NCBI RefSeq assembly: GCF_002153605.1
Contig: NZ_JOPG01000026.1
Location: 58,165-122,164 of the forward strand
Direction: 5' to 3'
DNA length: 64,000 nt
Source: Acetobacter malorum
Lineage (GTDB): Bacteria; Pseudomonadota; Alphaproteobacteria; Acetobacterales; Acetobacteraceae
In this document: positions 42,259 to 51,068 of the stretch, one piece after another
How positions within the stretch are numbered: position 1 is the stretch's first letter
Layout: every line of letters begins with the position of its first letter
Made by a program: the position numbers and the translations under genes
The notes under the pieces: generated by a model
Databases searched by the model: none
The model's input: the letters and a program-made list of their open reading frames with translations, nothing else
Told to the model about the DNA's origin: nothing

Positions 42259-45200
42259 ATGAATGCCATCGTTGTGACGGCGCTGAAGCGACCTTACACA
42301 TTTATTGTCCTGTCGCTGCTCATTCTCGCTTTTGGTGTGCTGTCCCTTTTCAATGCTCCGACCGATGTGTTTCCAAATATCCGGATTCCCGTTGTGTCTG
42401 TGGTATGGACATACGGCGGCATGCTGCCTGAGGAATTTGCTGGCCGTATCACCTATAATTACGAACTGGCCGTAACCTCCACGGTAGAGGGTATCGAACA
42501 TATGGAAAGCAGCTCCTATTATGGCAGGAGCATCGTCAACATCTATTTCCAGCCCGGCACAGATATTGGGGAAGCTGAGGCTGAAGTCACGGCCATTTCT
42601 CAAACTGTTATCAAACAGTTACCCGACAATATCCCTGCCCCCATGGTCATGCGGCTGGAAGCATCATCCGTTCCCGTTCTGGCCCTTCAGATCACCTCTG
42701 AAAAACAGACCCCGTCTGATCTATATAAAATCGCCATGACGCGTATTCGGCCCATTCTGGTAACAGTTCCGGGTGCAGTTCTGCCTCATCCTTATGGGGG
42801 CATGGACAGCTTTATTATGGTTGCCCTGAACCAGAAGCAGTTACAGGCACATCATCTTTCAGCAATGGATGTGCAGAATGCCCTGCGCAAACAGAACATT
42901 GTGCTACCGGCAGGCGATCAGAAAATCGCCACAACAGACTGGATGGTCCAGACCAACGCCACCCCGCGTTCCATGAAGGAACTCGGCGACATTCCGGTCA
43001 AACGCGTTGGAAATGCCGTTATTTACGTGCATGACGTGGCGCAGGTTTACCGTGGCGGCCACCCACAGACCAACCTTGTTCTGGTTCAGGGCCGTCAGGG
43101 CGTTGAAGTGGTCGTGATGAAAAGTGGTGACGCTTCGACACTGGATGTTGTGGCACGCACCAAGGCACTTCTCCCGCGCCTCCAGAAACTTGTTCCACCT
43201 GACGTGCATATTTCTCTCCTTAGTGACGCATCAGTTTTTGTGAAAGATGCCATCAAGGATGTTGTGCGTGAGATGGTAACGGCTGCCATTCTGACAGGCC
43301 TTGTGGTTCTGCTATTTCTGGGGTCATGGCGCTCCACCCTTATTATCGCCACATCCATTCCACTGGCCATTCTCACCGCTATTATCTGCCTTCTGCTGTC
43401 CGGTCAGACTATCAATGTCATGACACTGGGCGGGTTGGCGCTGGCTGTCGGTATTCTGGTGGACGACGCCACCGTCATGATTGAAAACATTGATACCCAC
43501 CTTGAAGAAGGCAAAGAGCTGGAGCCTGCGATTATTGACGCAGCCAACCAGATTGTGGTCCCGACACTGGTATCAACCTTGTGTATCTGCATTGTCTGGA
43601 CACCGCTCTTCCGGTTAAGCGGTGTTGCCGGCTGGCTGTTCATGCCTATGGCAGAAGCCATTGTCTATGCCATGCTGGCATCCTTCATTCTGTCACGCAC
43701 CTTAGTGCCGACCATGGCCAAATATCTTCTGGCCGGGCAGGTCCATCCGGGTCTGCACAGTGATGAGCATCTTGCTCTCCCCAAAGGTTTTCTGGGGCGT
43801 TTTCAGAATCGGTTTGAACACGCATTCCATAATTTTCGGTCTGGCTACGGTCGATTGCTCGAACGTATCATTGCGCGACGTGGCATTTTCGCTTTGAGCT
43901 TTCTGGGACTATCCGTTCTTTCTATGGGATTGTTCCTGATATCCGGCCAGGATTTTTTCCCGGAAGTAAAATCAGGCATGATGCAGATGCACATGCGTAC
44001 GCCGCTGGGTATGCGTATTGAAACAACAGGCCGCATCGTCTCTCTGGTTGATGACCGGATTCAGAAACTCCTTCCGGGGAAAGTCTCCGGCATCATCAAC
44101 AACTGTGGCTTGCCCGAAGGGCCTCATAATCAGGCTTTCATCCCAACCCCTTCTATCGGCACGCAGGATTGTGACCTGACAATCTCGCTCAAGGATGAGG
44201 AATCTCCGGTCTGGACGTATCGTAAACTGCTCCGAAGCGATTTATCGGCCAGGTTCCCAGGCAGCGTCTTTACGTTTCAACCTGCTGACCTGACAGAAAA
44301 AATACTCAACTTCGGATCACCCGCGCCTATTGATATTCAGGTTTCTGGTCCGGATATCCGTGACAATTATCAGTATGCCCGCCTTTTGGTGAACAAACTG
44401 CGCACCATTCCCGGCACGGCGGATGTGGTGATCCAGCAAACCATGAAAACACCGACCTTGTTTGTGCATGGCAACCGTACATTTGGTCAGGCCACAGGCA
44501 TGACAGAAGCGGATATTGCCAATAACGAACTGATGACACTCTCTGGCAGTCAGACGGTTGATCCCCAATACTGGCTTGACCCGAAAACAGGTATCACGTT
44601 TCCGCTTAACGTCTATGTCTCACAAGATCAGCTGACCCATTACAATGATTTGCTAACTATCCCTGTCGATAAAGGCGATAATGACCCTAAAGGCACAGAT
44701 ATGCAGCTTCTGGGCAGCATCAGCACTGTGACGCCAACCGGAACACCCGGCCAGGTATCCCACTACAATTCCATGCCGGAAATTGATGTCTATGTTTCCG
44801 CTGAAGGCACGGATTTGGGGTCAGTTCTGGCAAAAGTGAAGCAAACCGTAGCCAGCACGCAAAAAGACCTTCCACAAACAGCCGCTGTCGATATCCGTGG
44901 TCAGGCAGTCACAATGCATGGGGCGTATGGAGAACTCATTGCGGGGCTGGTTGTCTCTATTGTGCTGATCTACATGCTGATTGTTATCAACTTCCAGTCA
45001 TGGATTGATCCTTTCATCATTATTTCCGCACTGCCGGGAGCACTAGCCGGAATCGCCTGGAGCCTGTTCCTGACCCAAACTCGCCTTTCTGTTCCGGCCT
45101 TGACGGGAGCCATTATGTGCATGGGAACAGCAACGGCCAATTCCATTCTGGTTGTCTCTTTTGCGAAAGAGCGTTTCTCCCTGCACGGCAACGCCCTTGT

Positions 45201-45462
45201 TGCAGCTGTAGAAGCCGGGTTTGGACGTATCCGCCCGGTTATTATGACAGCCTCTGCCATGGTGATCGGTATGGTGCCAATGGCGACCAGTAATTCGCAA
45301 AATGCACCGTTAGGTAAGGCTGTTATCGGCGGCCTTATTGTCGCAACGATTTCAACGCTTCTGTTTGTGCCGTGTGTTTACGCAATTTTCCACAATACCT
45401 CTCATACAAAAAACCGCAGTCCGTCTGAAACGGGCCATGACAATGGGCAGGAGGCCGTCTGA
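42259..45462 (+). CDS. RND-family efflux permease
   Basis: 1067 residues, twelve membrane helices in two halves. An N-terminal helix (PYTFIVLSLLILAFGVLSLF) precedes the large periplasmic domain, and GILVDDATVMIENIDTHLEEG in TM4 carries the paired Asp of the proton relay. The second half has LIYMLIVINFQSWIDPFIII and MGTATANSILVVSFAKERFS. The sequence is that of hydrophobe/multidrug (HAE-like) rather than metal RND pumps, though the NAPTDVFPNIRIPVVSVVW opening is shared by uncharacterised envelope-solute pumps. Its stop shares one base with the start of the adaptor gene, and the outer membrane channel follows, giving a complete tripartite system. No regulator gene is adjacent. Confidence 0.93.
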   Translation: MNAIVVTALKRPYTFIVLSLLILAFGVLSLFNAPTDVFPNIRIPVVSVVWTYGGMLPEEFAGRITYNYELAVTSTVEGIEHMESSSYYGRSIVNIYFQPGTDIGEAEAEVTAISQTVIKQLPDNIPAPMVMRLEASSVPVLALQITSEKQTPSDLYKIAMTRIRPILVTVPGAVLPHPYGGMDSFIMVALNQKQLQAHHLSAMDVQNALRKQNIVLPAGDQKIATTDWMVQTNATPRSMKELGDIPVKRVGNAVIYVHDVAQVYRGGHPQTNLVLVQGRQGVEVVVMKSGDASTLDVVARTKALLPRLQKLVPPDVHISLLSDASVFVKDAIKDVVREMVTAAILTGLVVLLFLGSWRSTLIIATSIPLAILTAIICLLLSGQTINVMTLGGLALAVGILVDDATVMIENIDTHLEEGKELEPAIIDAANQIVVPTLVSTLCICIVWTPLFRLSGVAGWLFMPMAEAIVYAMLASFILSRTLVPTMAKYLLAGQVHPGLHSDEHLALPKGFLGRFQNRFEHAFHNFRSGYGRLLERIIARRGIFALSFLGLSVLSMGLFLISGQDFFPEVKSGMMQMHMRTPLGMRIETTGRIVSLVDDRIQKLLPGKVSGIINNCGLPEGPHNQAFIPTPSIGTQDCDLTISLKDEESPVWTYRKLLRSDLSARFPGSVFTFQPADLTEKILNFGSPAPIDIQVSGPDIRDNYQYARLLVNKLRTIPGTADVVIQQTMKTPTLFVHGNRTFGQATGMTEADIANNELMTLSGSQTVDPQYWLDPKTGITFPLNVYVSQDQLTHYNDLLTIPVDKGDNDPKGTDMQLLGSISTVTPTGTPGQVSHYNSMPEIDVYVSAEGTDLGSVLAKVKQTVASTQKDLPQTAAVDIRGQAVTMHGAYGELIAGLVVSIVLIYMLIVINFQSWIDPFIIISALPGALAGIAWSLFLTQTRLSVPALTGAIMCMGTATANSILVVSFAKERFSLHGNALVAAVEAGFGRIRPVIMTASAMVIGMVPMATSNSQNAPLGKAVIGGLIVATISTLLFVPCVYAIFHNTSHTKNRSPSETGHDNGQEAV

Positions 45463-46658
45463 TGTCCGCACTTACAAAAAACCGTCTGTTTATGGGCGCC
45501 CTGCTGTGTGTGCTTGTGGGATATGTGGCTTATCTGGAACTCCAGCACCTCCGTAATCAGGTCACGATCCAGGCTGATGCAACCCATGCCAGTGTCCCCG
45601 ATGTTGCTGTAGTTCAACCCAAACCAGCGCCATCGACACTGGCAATGACGCTGCCCGGAAATATTAACGCCTGGTACGAAGCCCCCATTTATGCGCAGGT
45701 CTCCGGTTATGTAAAAATGTGGCACAAGGATTACGGCGCGCCAGTAAAAAAAGGAGATACCCTGGCGGAAATCAATGCGCCAGGGCTGGACGCGCAATAT
45801 GCACAGGCCAAGGCTGACCTTCAGGTAGCGCAGGCGAAATACGGACTGGCCACTGTGACGGCCAACCGTTGGCGTTCAATGGGAAAATCACAAGCGGTAT
45901 CGGGGCAGTCTGTTTCTGTTCAGAATGCGAATGAACAGTCGGCCCGTGCTGCGCTTGAGGCAGCCCAGCACAATGTGGACCATTATGACGCGCTTGAACG
46001 CTTCAAAACCATTGAAGCCCCGTTTGACGGCGTTGTAACGGCCCGAAACATCAGTGTGGGAGATTATGTTGCCGCAGGGGGCGGCAATCTGAACGCCAAT
46101 GGCACGGCCAGTGAACTGTTTACCGTAGCTGATACCCATGAGATGCGTCTTTTCGTCTCCGTGCCAGAAGTTTTCTCTTATGTTCTGAAACCGGGATTGA
46201 AAGCCCATGTGATAGTTCCCCAATATCCCAACCAAGTTTTTACGGCCAATTTTCTGACAATTGCCAAGGGCTATGACCCGAACACCCGCACTGCCGTTAC
46301 AGAATTCACAATCGATAATGCTGACCAGAAATTGTGGCCGGGCACGTTTGCCAGCGTCTCGCTCTCCGCTCCTGCTGAAGGCGGAATTTATACAATTCCA
46401 ACTGGAGCATTAGTATTTCAGGAAAAAGGCATGCAGGTTGTCACTGTCGATCCGCAGAACAAGGCCCACTATAAAAATATAACCGTAGGCCGGATGTCAG
46501 ATGCCTATACGGAAGTGGATGCCGGATTGAGCCCGAGCGACCATATTATCAACAACCCTCCGGCGGATCTTCTCGAGGGGCAGACCGTGCGCCTGAGTGT
46601 ACCAGAAAAAGGATATCTGGCTTCCAGCAGCAACAGTGACGAGGAGGATGACGAATGA
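45462..46658 (+). CDS. RND efflux membrane-fusion adaptor
   Basis: 398 residues. An N-terminal membrane anchor (MGALLCVLVGYVAYLEL), then a barrel-sandwich hybrid domain split by a helical hairpin: GYVKMWHKDYGAPVKKGDTLAEINAPGLDAQYAQAK, the hairpin (SARAALEAAQHNVDHYDAL), and FKTIEAPFDGVVTARNISVGDYV returning to the lipoyl half. The beta-barrel and membrane-proximal domains follow (LRLFVSVPE-like MRLFVSVPEVFSYVLKPG, then GTFASVSLSAPAEGG). It bridges the permease and outer membrane channel in the periplasm. The acidic tail (SNSDEEDDE) is unusual. It overlaps both neighbouring genes by 1 and 4 bases. Confidence 0.92.
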   Translation: MSALTKNRLFMGALLCVLVGYVAYLELQHLRNQVTIQADATHASVPDVAVVQPKPAPSTLAMTLPGNINAWYEAPIYAQVSGYVKMWHKDYGAPVKKGDTLAEINAPGLDAQYAQAKADLQVAQAKYGLATVTANRWRSMGKSQAVSGQSVSVQNANEQSARAALEAAQHNVDHYDALERFKTIEAPFDGVVTARNISVGDYVAAGGGNLNANGTASELFTVADTHEMRLFVSVPEVFSYVLKPGLKAHVIVPQYPNQVFTANFLTIAKGYDPNTRTAVTEFTIDNADQKLWPGTFASVSLSAPAEGGIYTIPTGALVFQEKGMQVVTVDPQNKAHYKNITVGRMSDAYTEVDAGLSPSDHIINNPPADLLEGQTVRLSVPEKGYLASSSNSDEEDDE

Positions 46659-48340
46659 GCATGATCCTTACAGGCCCCCAGACATCTCCCGACAAGAATA
46701 TGCTCGTGGCTAACAAAGCCAAATCTCTTCTCGGAAAAACCTTCTTGCGTCATCAGATTTCAAAAGGTGCCACTCTTGCGGCACTGATGGCACTTAGCGC
46801 GTGTGATTTGGCTCCAACCTATCAGGCTCCTCACTTCATTGTGCCTGCCTCCTGGCACGGGCAAGGCTTGTTCCGTGAGGCACAGCCGCAGGATACTGTC
46901 ATACGGTCTGACTGGTGGACACTGTTCAATGACCCAACGCTGAATACGCTTGAAGCTCAGGCGATGGACGGCAATGCAGACCTGCAAGCCGCAGCGGAAC
47001 GTTTTGTTCAGGCGAGATCCATTGTTATGGAAGCCCGGTCTGACCTGCTACCGCACTTTGCACTGGCATTTGGGTCCAGTAACAACAAAAGCTCTTCAGA
47101 CAGGCTGTTCCGCTACAAAGGGCCGATTACCGCCACGGATGAGTTTTATGGAGGCATGGCCAGTTGGGAGCCGGACATCTGGTCTTCTATTCGCAACCGC
47201 GTGCGGGCGCAGAAGTATTACGCACAGGCACAGGCAGCACAGTATGCCTCTGCCCGGCTTAGCCTTCAGGCCGAACTGGCAACCGATTTTTTTGCGCTCC
47301 GCGGGCTTGATGCACAGAATGCTATTTATGAGCAATCCATCAGCTATTATCAGCAGGCACTCCGTGTGACGCAGACACGCCTTGATAATCAGGATGCAAC
47401 AGGCATTGATGTAGCACGCGCCAAAAACCAGCTTTTCATGACGCAGGCACGCCAGCTGGATGTGCAGGCACAACGTGAAGTGCTGGAACATGCTCTGGCT
47501 GTTCTGGTCAATGCGTCGCCTTCATCCTTTCATATCCCTGAAATTGCCGATCAGGATACGGCGGAACCTGTTTTTCCGCTGGGTATGCCGTCCGAACTGC
47601 TGCAGCGCCGTCCGGACATTGCCGTCGCCGAGCGTGAAATGGCGCAGGCCAACCGGGCCATTGGGATTGCGCGTGCCGCATTTTACCCGCATGTGTCTTT
47701 CAACGCGAATGGCGGCTTTGACGCAAACGGGTTTGATCTGGCCAATCTGGCAAACAGCATGTGGTCTTACGGCGCCTCTGTTACTATGCCGCTGTTTGAA
47801 GGGGGGCTGCGCAGAGCCCAGCTTCAACGCACATGGTCAAACTACCGGGAAACACGCGACCATTATCGTATGGCGGTTCTGTCTGCCTTTAAAGATGTCG
47901 AAAACGGCCTGTCCATGACGGCACGCCTTCGGGCAGAAAATAACCGCCTGAAACAGGCTGTTGAGGCCGCAATGCAGTCACAGACTTTAACCATGACACT
48001 GTATAAAGGTGGCGCTGACGGCTATCTGGATGCCTTGATTGCTCAGGTCAACACGCTTGATGCCCGTATTGAACAGGCACAGGTGCAAGCCCGTGCCCTT
48101 CAGGCCACCGTCGGCATGGTTCGTGCCTTGGGTGGTGGCTGGAACGACAAACTCCTCCCCTCGCCTGATCAGACCATGACGTTCACAGGCTTTCAGTATG
48201 AAGGATTGCATCACCCTGCTCCCGTTGGTGGTATTGATATTACGCCCAATCCTGAACAGTACGAGAATCTGACAACAGCCGCACCGACACCGCCCATGGC
48301 CGGCACATTATCCCGAACGTCGGTGCCCTCTAAAAACTGA
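46655..48340 (+). CDS. RND efflux outer-membrane lipoprotein (NodT/OprM family)
   Basis: 561 residues. A long N-terminus leads to a lipoprotein signal (LAALMALSAC, acylated Cys50), followed by the typical LAPTYQAP and WWTLFNDPTLNTLEAQA blocks. Two OEP repeats supply the barrel and periplasmic helices, with FALRGLDAQNAIYEQ and ELLQRRPDIAVAEREMAQAN as the standard internal motifs. About 75 residues after the last helical repeat (from GGGWNDKL) are extra compared with OprM and rich in Pro and Thr. It overlaps the adaptor gene by 4 bases. An internal ATG at 46700 would still keep the lipobox, but the overlapping start fits the operon better. Confidence 0.9.
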   Translation: MSMILTGPQTSPDKNMLVANKAKSLLGKTFLRHQISKGATLAALMALSACDLAPTYQAPHFIVPASWHGQGLFREAQPQDTVIRSDWWTLFNDPTLNTLEAQAMDGNADLQAAAERFVQARSIVMEARSDLLPHFALAFGSSNNKSSSDRLFRYKGPITATDEFYGGMASWEPDIWSSIRNRVRAQKYYAQAQAAQYASARLSLQAELATDFFALRGLDAQNAIYEQSISYYQQALRVTQTRLDNQDATGIDVARAKNQLFMTQARQLDVQAQREVLEHALAVLVNASPSSFHIPEIADQDTAEPVFPLGMPSELLQRRPDIAVAEREMAQANRAIGIARAAFYPHVSFNANGGFDANGFDLANLANSMWSYGASVTMPLFEGGLRRAQLQRTWSNYRETRDHYRMAVLSAFKDVENGLSMTARLRAENNRLKQAVEAAMQSQTLTMTLYKGGADGYLDALIAQVNTLDARIEQAQVQARALQATVGMVRALGGGWNDKLLPSPDQTMTFTGFQYEGLHHPAPVGGIDITPNPEQYENLTTAAPTPPMAGTLSRTSVPSKN

Positions 48341-48370
48341 TTACCTAGCCTCATAACAATCTGATTTCCG

Positions 48371-48410
48371 TGACCACCCTCTGTATGCTCCTGCGTTACA
48401 GGGGTGGTCA
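48371..48410 (+). terminator. Long hairpin after the RND operon
   Basis: TGACCACCC-t-CTGTA (48371-48385) pairs with TACAG-GGGTGGTCA (48397-48410) over 14 bp with one bulged T and an 11-base loop. It lies 30 bp after the operon, between converging genes. A second hairpin, CTCTCAC/GTGAGAG (48418-48424, 48433-48439), follows. T-tracts are weak on both strands, so mRNA protection is as likely as termination. Confidence 0.6.
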
Positions 48411-48524
48411 TGTCATACTCTCACCATTGTTTGTGAGAGCCTGAGCCATTCTGCGCAGGTGTTTCACAGAGAAACCTCCGTCACCCCGCATGCGGACGGG
48501 ACGTCATGACGGACAATCTCGTTT

Positions 48525-49553
48525 TTAATTCAGAGCCTGAAGCAACGCTTTATGAAAAGCCTCTGGAGCCTGTAACTGCGGCGTGTGCCCCACATTGGGA
48601 AATTCAACCAGCTTTGCACCGGGAATGGCTGCCGCTGCGGCTTTGCCGAGTTCGGGGTAGTGTCCCAACTTTGCGCGCACATCAGGGGGAGCGCCATCAC
48701 TGCCAATTGCGGTCACATCTTTATCCCCGATCATCAATGTTGTCGGAGGAGTGAGCCGTGGCAAGTCATAGATCACAGGCTGTGTGGCAATCATGTCGTA
48801 TAGCAAGGCGGAATTCCATGCGACACTATCGGCATCTGGCCCCCGATACATGCCTGCAAGCATCTGGACCCACGGTTCGTAGTCCGGTCGCCATTCATCT
48901 GCATAATAGACTTTTTGTTCGTAAGCCCGGATCTGCTCAGCCGTCTTGCCCCGTTCACGGGCATACCATGCATCAACTGTCCGATATGGCACACCCTTAG
49001 CTTGCCAGTCCTCCAGCCCCACAGGGTCAACCAGAACCAGTCTGGAAATATCCTTTGGAAACATAAGAGCATAACGAATAGCCAGCATTCCGCCAGTGGA
49101 GTGCCCCACCAAAGAGACCCGTGAGATATTCAGGTGCTTTAGAAGCTCATGAGTATTGCTGGCAAGCTGACCGAAACTGAACTGATAGGCCTGCGGCTTG
49201 CTGGATTTGCAAAAGCCAATCTGGTCTGGGGCTATCACCCGGTAGCCGCGGTTAGCCAGAACATGAATCGTATTGTCCCATGTGGCAGCACAGAAGTTTT
49301 TTCCGTGCAGAAGCACAGCGACCCGCCCGTTAGGATGGTCCGGCCGGATATCCATGTAAGCCATATGCAACGTCTGTCGCTGGGACTGAAAGGAAAATTT
49401 CAATACAGGCCACGGATAGGAAAAACCCTGTAATTCAGAACCGTAAACAGGAATATCCTGTGGCGCAGCCCGTGCTTCTGAACTGCAAAGCAGGGACGCT
49501 GCTGCCAGCAACAGGTAGAGAGCAGGCCGTTGGCCTGATCGAATGTTCTTCAT
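48525..49553 (-). CDS. Secreted alpha/beta-hydrolase
   Basis: 342 residues with a Sec signal (ALYLLLAAASLLCSSEARA). The fold is classical: HGKNFCAATWDNTIHVLA (oxyanion region), GYRVIAPDQIGFCKSSKP, GHSTGGMLAIRYALMFP (nucleophile Ser), LMIGDKDVTAIGSDGA with the acid, and FPNVGHTPQLQAPEAF with the catalytic His. The cap region (WYARERGKTAEQIRAYEQKVYY) is long. Relatives are epoxide-hydrolase-, lipase- or esterase-like periplasmic enzymes without a fixed substrate. AAGGAGTTGAAG precedes the ATG. It is divergent from iolG with 165 bp between them, but no functional link to inositol use can be claimed. Confidence 0.82.
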   Translation of the reverse strand: MKNIRSGQRPALYLLLAAASLLCSSEARAAPQDIPVYGSELQGFSYPWPVLKFSFQSQRQTLHMAYMDIRPDHPNGRVAVLLHGKNFCAATWDNTIHVLANRGYRVIAPDQIGFCKSSKPQAYQFSFGQLASNTHELLKHLNISRVSLVGHSTGGMLAIRYALMFPKDISRLVLVDPVGLEDWQAKGVPYRTVDAWYARERGKTAEQIRAYEQKVYYADEWRPDYEPWVQMLAGMYRGPDADSVAWNSALLYDMIATQPVIYDLPRLTPPTTLMIGDKDVTAIGSDGAPPDVRAKLGHYPELGKAAAAAIPGAKLVEFPNVGHTPQLQAPEAFHKALLQALN

Positions 49554-49667
49554 TCTTCAACTCCTTCCCTACAGGGATTCTGTCAGATTATTGGACAGTG
49601 ACCTTCCTCTGGACAAAAGGGAACCAACAAATAGTCTCGGCTGTTCTTTCCTATGCTGAAAAACAGC

Positions 49668-49691
49668 TGGATAAGCATTGTCTTTTATCCA
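49668..49691. promoter_or_regulatory. Inverted repeat upstream of iolG
   Basis: TGGATAA (49668-49674) and TTATCCA (49685-49691) are perfect 7-bp arms 10 bases apart, ending 27 bp before the iolG start. TGGATAA also occurs upstream of the RpiR gene (63815-63821). It is a candidate site for that regulator. Confidence 0.4.
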
Positions 49692-49718
49692 TCATCTATC
49701 AAAACAGGAAAATTTCTT

Positions 49719-50726
49719 ATGCTTGGAATTGGAGTTCTGGGCTGTGGCCGTATCGGTGCCATGCACGCCGCCAATATTGCTGCCCATACCAGAGCGCGTG
49801 TAGCGGCAGTGTATGACATCAACCGTGCGGCCGCACAGGCTGTATCTGACGCAACCGGCGCCCCTGTGATGGCATCAGCGGAGGAAGTCTTTGCCTCACC
49901 CGATGTCGATGCTGTGCTGATAGCAACAGCAACCGATACCCACGCCGATTTGCTGGAGCAGGCACTGGCGGCAGGTAAGCCCGTGCTGTGCGAAAAACCG
50001 ATTGACCTCAGCCTTGAGCGGGTAGACCGCTGTGCTGCTGCCATCGCACACACGACCTTGCCTGTCCAGATCGGGTTCGTGCGGCGTTTTGACCCCGGCC
50101 ATAGGGCAGTGTTTGAAGCCGTTCGTAACGGCACCATAGGAGAGCTGCATCAGCTTATCGTTACCTCACGTGACCCCGGCTTTCCACCAGAAGCTTATCT
50201 GGAAAAATCTGGCGGGATCCTGCGCGATATGACGATCCACGATTTTGATATGGCTCGCTTCATTCTGGGTGAAGAGCCTACGCGCGTATTTGCTGTGGGG
50301 TCGCGCCTTGCTGACCCTGTTCTTATGAATGCGCTGAATGATGAGGATACGATCACAGTTGTCATGACAACCTCCTCAGGCAAGCAGGCCATTCTTATTA
50401 ATTCACGTGAAGCCACCTATGGCTATGACCAGCGTGTTGAAGCCTTTGGCAGCCTGGGAATGGCGATTTCTGAAAACCGACGCCCCCATCATATGGTGTT
50501 GTCTGGCAGCACGTTTACCGACCACGCGGCTCCTTTGCTGAATTTTTTCATAGAACGCTATCGCGAGGCGTTTGATGCGGAGATTGATGCTTTTGTAGAT
50601 GCCGTGGAAAATAGCACCCCTGTTGCCGTAAGCTACAATGACGGAAGGCAGGCACTCGTCCTTGCCGAAGCCGCGCTGAAATCTCTGCAGGAAGGACGTA
50701 TCGTGGACGTAAGTGAAATCGGGTAA
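49719..50726 (+). CDS. iolG: Inositol 2-dehydrogenase
   Basis: 335 residues from the ATG with AGGAAA 7 bases before it; 22 upstream in-frame codons lie over the promoter. Gfo/Idh/MocA fold: GVLGCGRIGAMHAANIAAH for NAD, VLCEKPIDLS with catalytic Lys93, and GGILRDMTIHDFDMARF with Asp170 and His174, the triad of Bacillus subtilis IolG. The overall pattern (VQIGFVRRFDPGHRAVFEAV, SREATYGYDQRVEAFGSLGM) is strongly IolG-like. It oxidises myo-inositol to scyllo-inosose with NAD. It stands apart from the other inositol genes, convergent to the sugar-porter operon, and may be controlled by the nearby inverted repeat. Confidence 0.9.
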   Translation: MLGIGVLGCGRIGAMHAANIAAHTRARVAAVYDINRAAAQAVSDATGAPVMASAEEVFASPDVDAVLIATATDTHADLLEQALAAGKPVLCEKPIDLSLERVDRCAAAIAHTTLPVQIGFVRRFDPGHRAVFEAVRNGTIGELHQLIVTSRDPGFPPEAYLEKSGGILRDMTIHDFDMARFILGEEPTRVFAVGSRLADPVLMNALNDEDTITVVMTTSSGKQAILINSREATYGYDQRVEAFGSLGMAISENRRPHHMVLSGSTFTDHAAPLLNFFIERYREAFDAEIDAFVDAVENSTPVAVSYNDGRQALVLAEAALKSLQEGRIVDVSEIG

Positions 50727-50738
50727 CATCAACGTTCA

Positions 50739-50790
50739 GGCCATGCGGCTGAAACTGCATGGCCAATTCTGCCATTCTGAAGTTTCAGCC
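50739..50790 (+). other. Two mutually exclusive hairpins after iolG
   Basis: GGCCATGC/GCATGGCC (50739-50746 and 50757-50764) and GGCTGAAACT/AGTTTCAGCC (50747-50756 and 50781-50790) are both perfect, but the first arm of the second repeat is the loop of the first. They could end transcription, or switch folds. Confidence 0.5.
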
Positions 50791-51001
50791 TTTCAGGTTC
50801 TTCAACTGGCCGTCTATTTTTACTGCCCCCGCTGCTGGTCCATATACTCGTTATCTATGGCATAGGGTTACGAAATTTTTCTGGACGGCTCTTGTTCTAT
50901 CCGAGGCCACAATGACCAACACCGAATAATTGGTATCAATTCTTTCTTACCAATCACTGGACTATGCGCGACATCCTCACCGCCCACCCTGCCCCCTAAA
51001 C

Positions 51002-51034
51002 AGGCATGAGGCACTTTTTGCCACATGCCTTTTT
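51002..51034 (+). terminator. Rho-independent terminator, plus strand
   Basis: AGGCAT and GGCA (51002-51013) pair with TGCC and ATGCCT (51019-51030) around a short loop with a small symmetric mismatch, followed by a T-run. It fits termination of plus-strand transcripts coming from iolG. Confidence 0.65.
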
Positions 51035-51068
51035 CTCCAGCCGTTTCACTTCTGACCTGGCAGATCAG

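Larger units (their letters stand above)
50727..51068. other. Convergent intergenic region with stem-loops, no gene seen
   Basis: 342 bases between the iolG stop and the sugar-porter stop. The iolG side has two overlapping perfect inverted repeats, and the porter side has a rho-independent terminator with a T-tract. Between them I see no gene, ribosome site or open frame worth calling. Confidence 0.6.
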
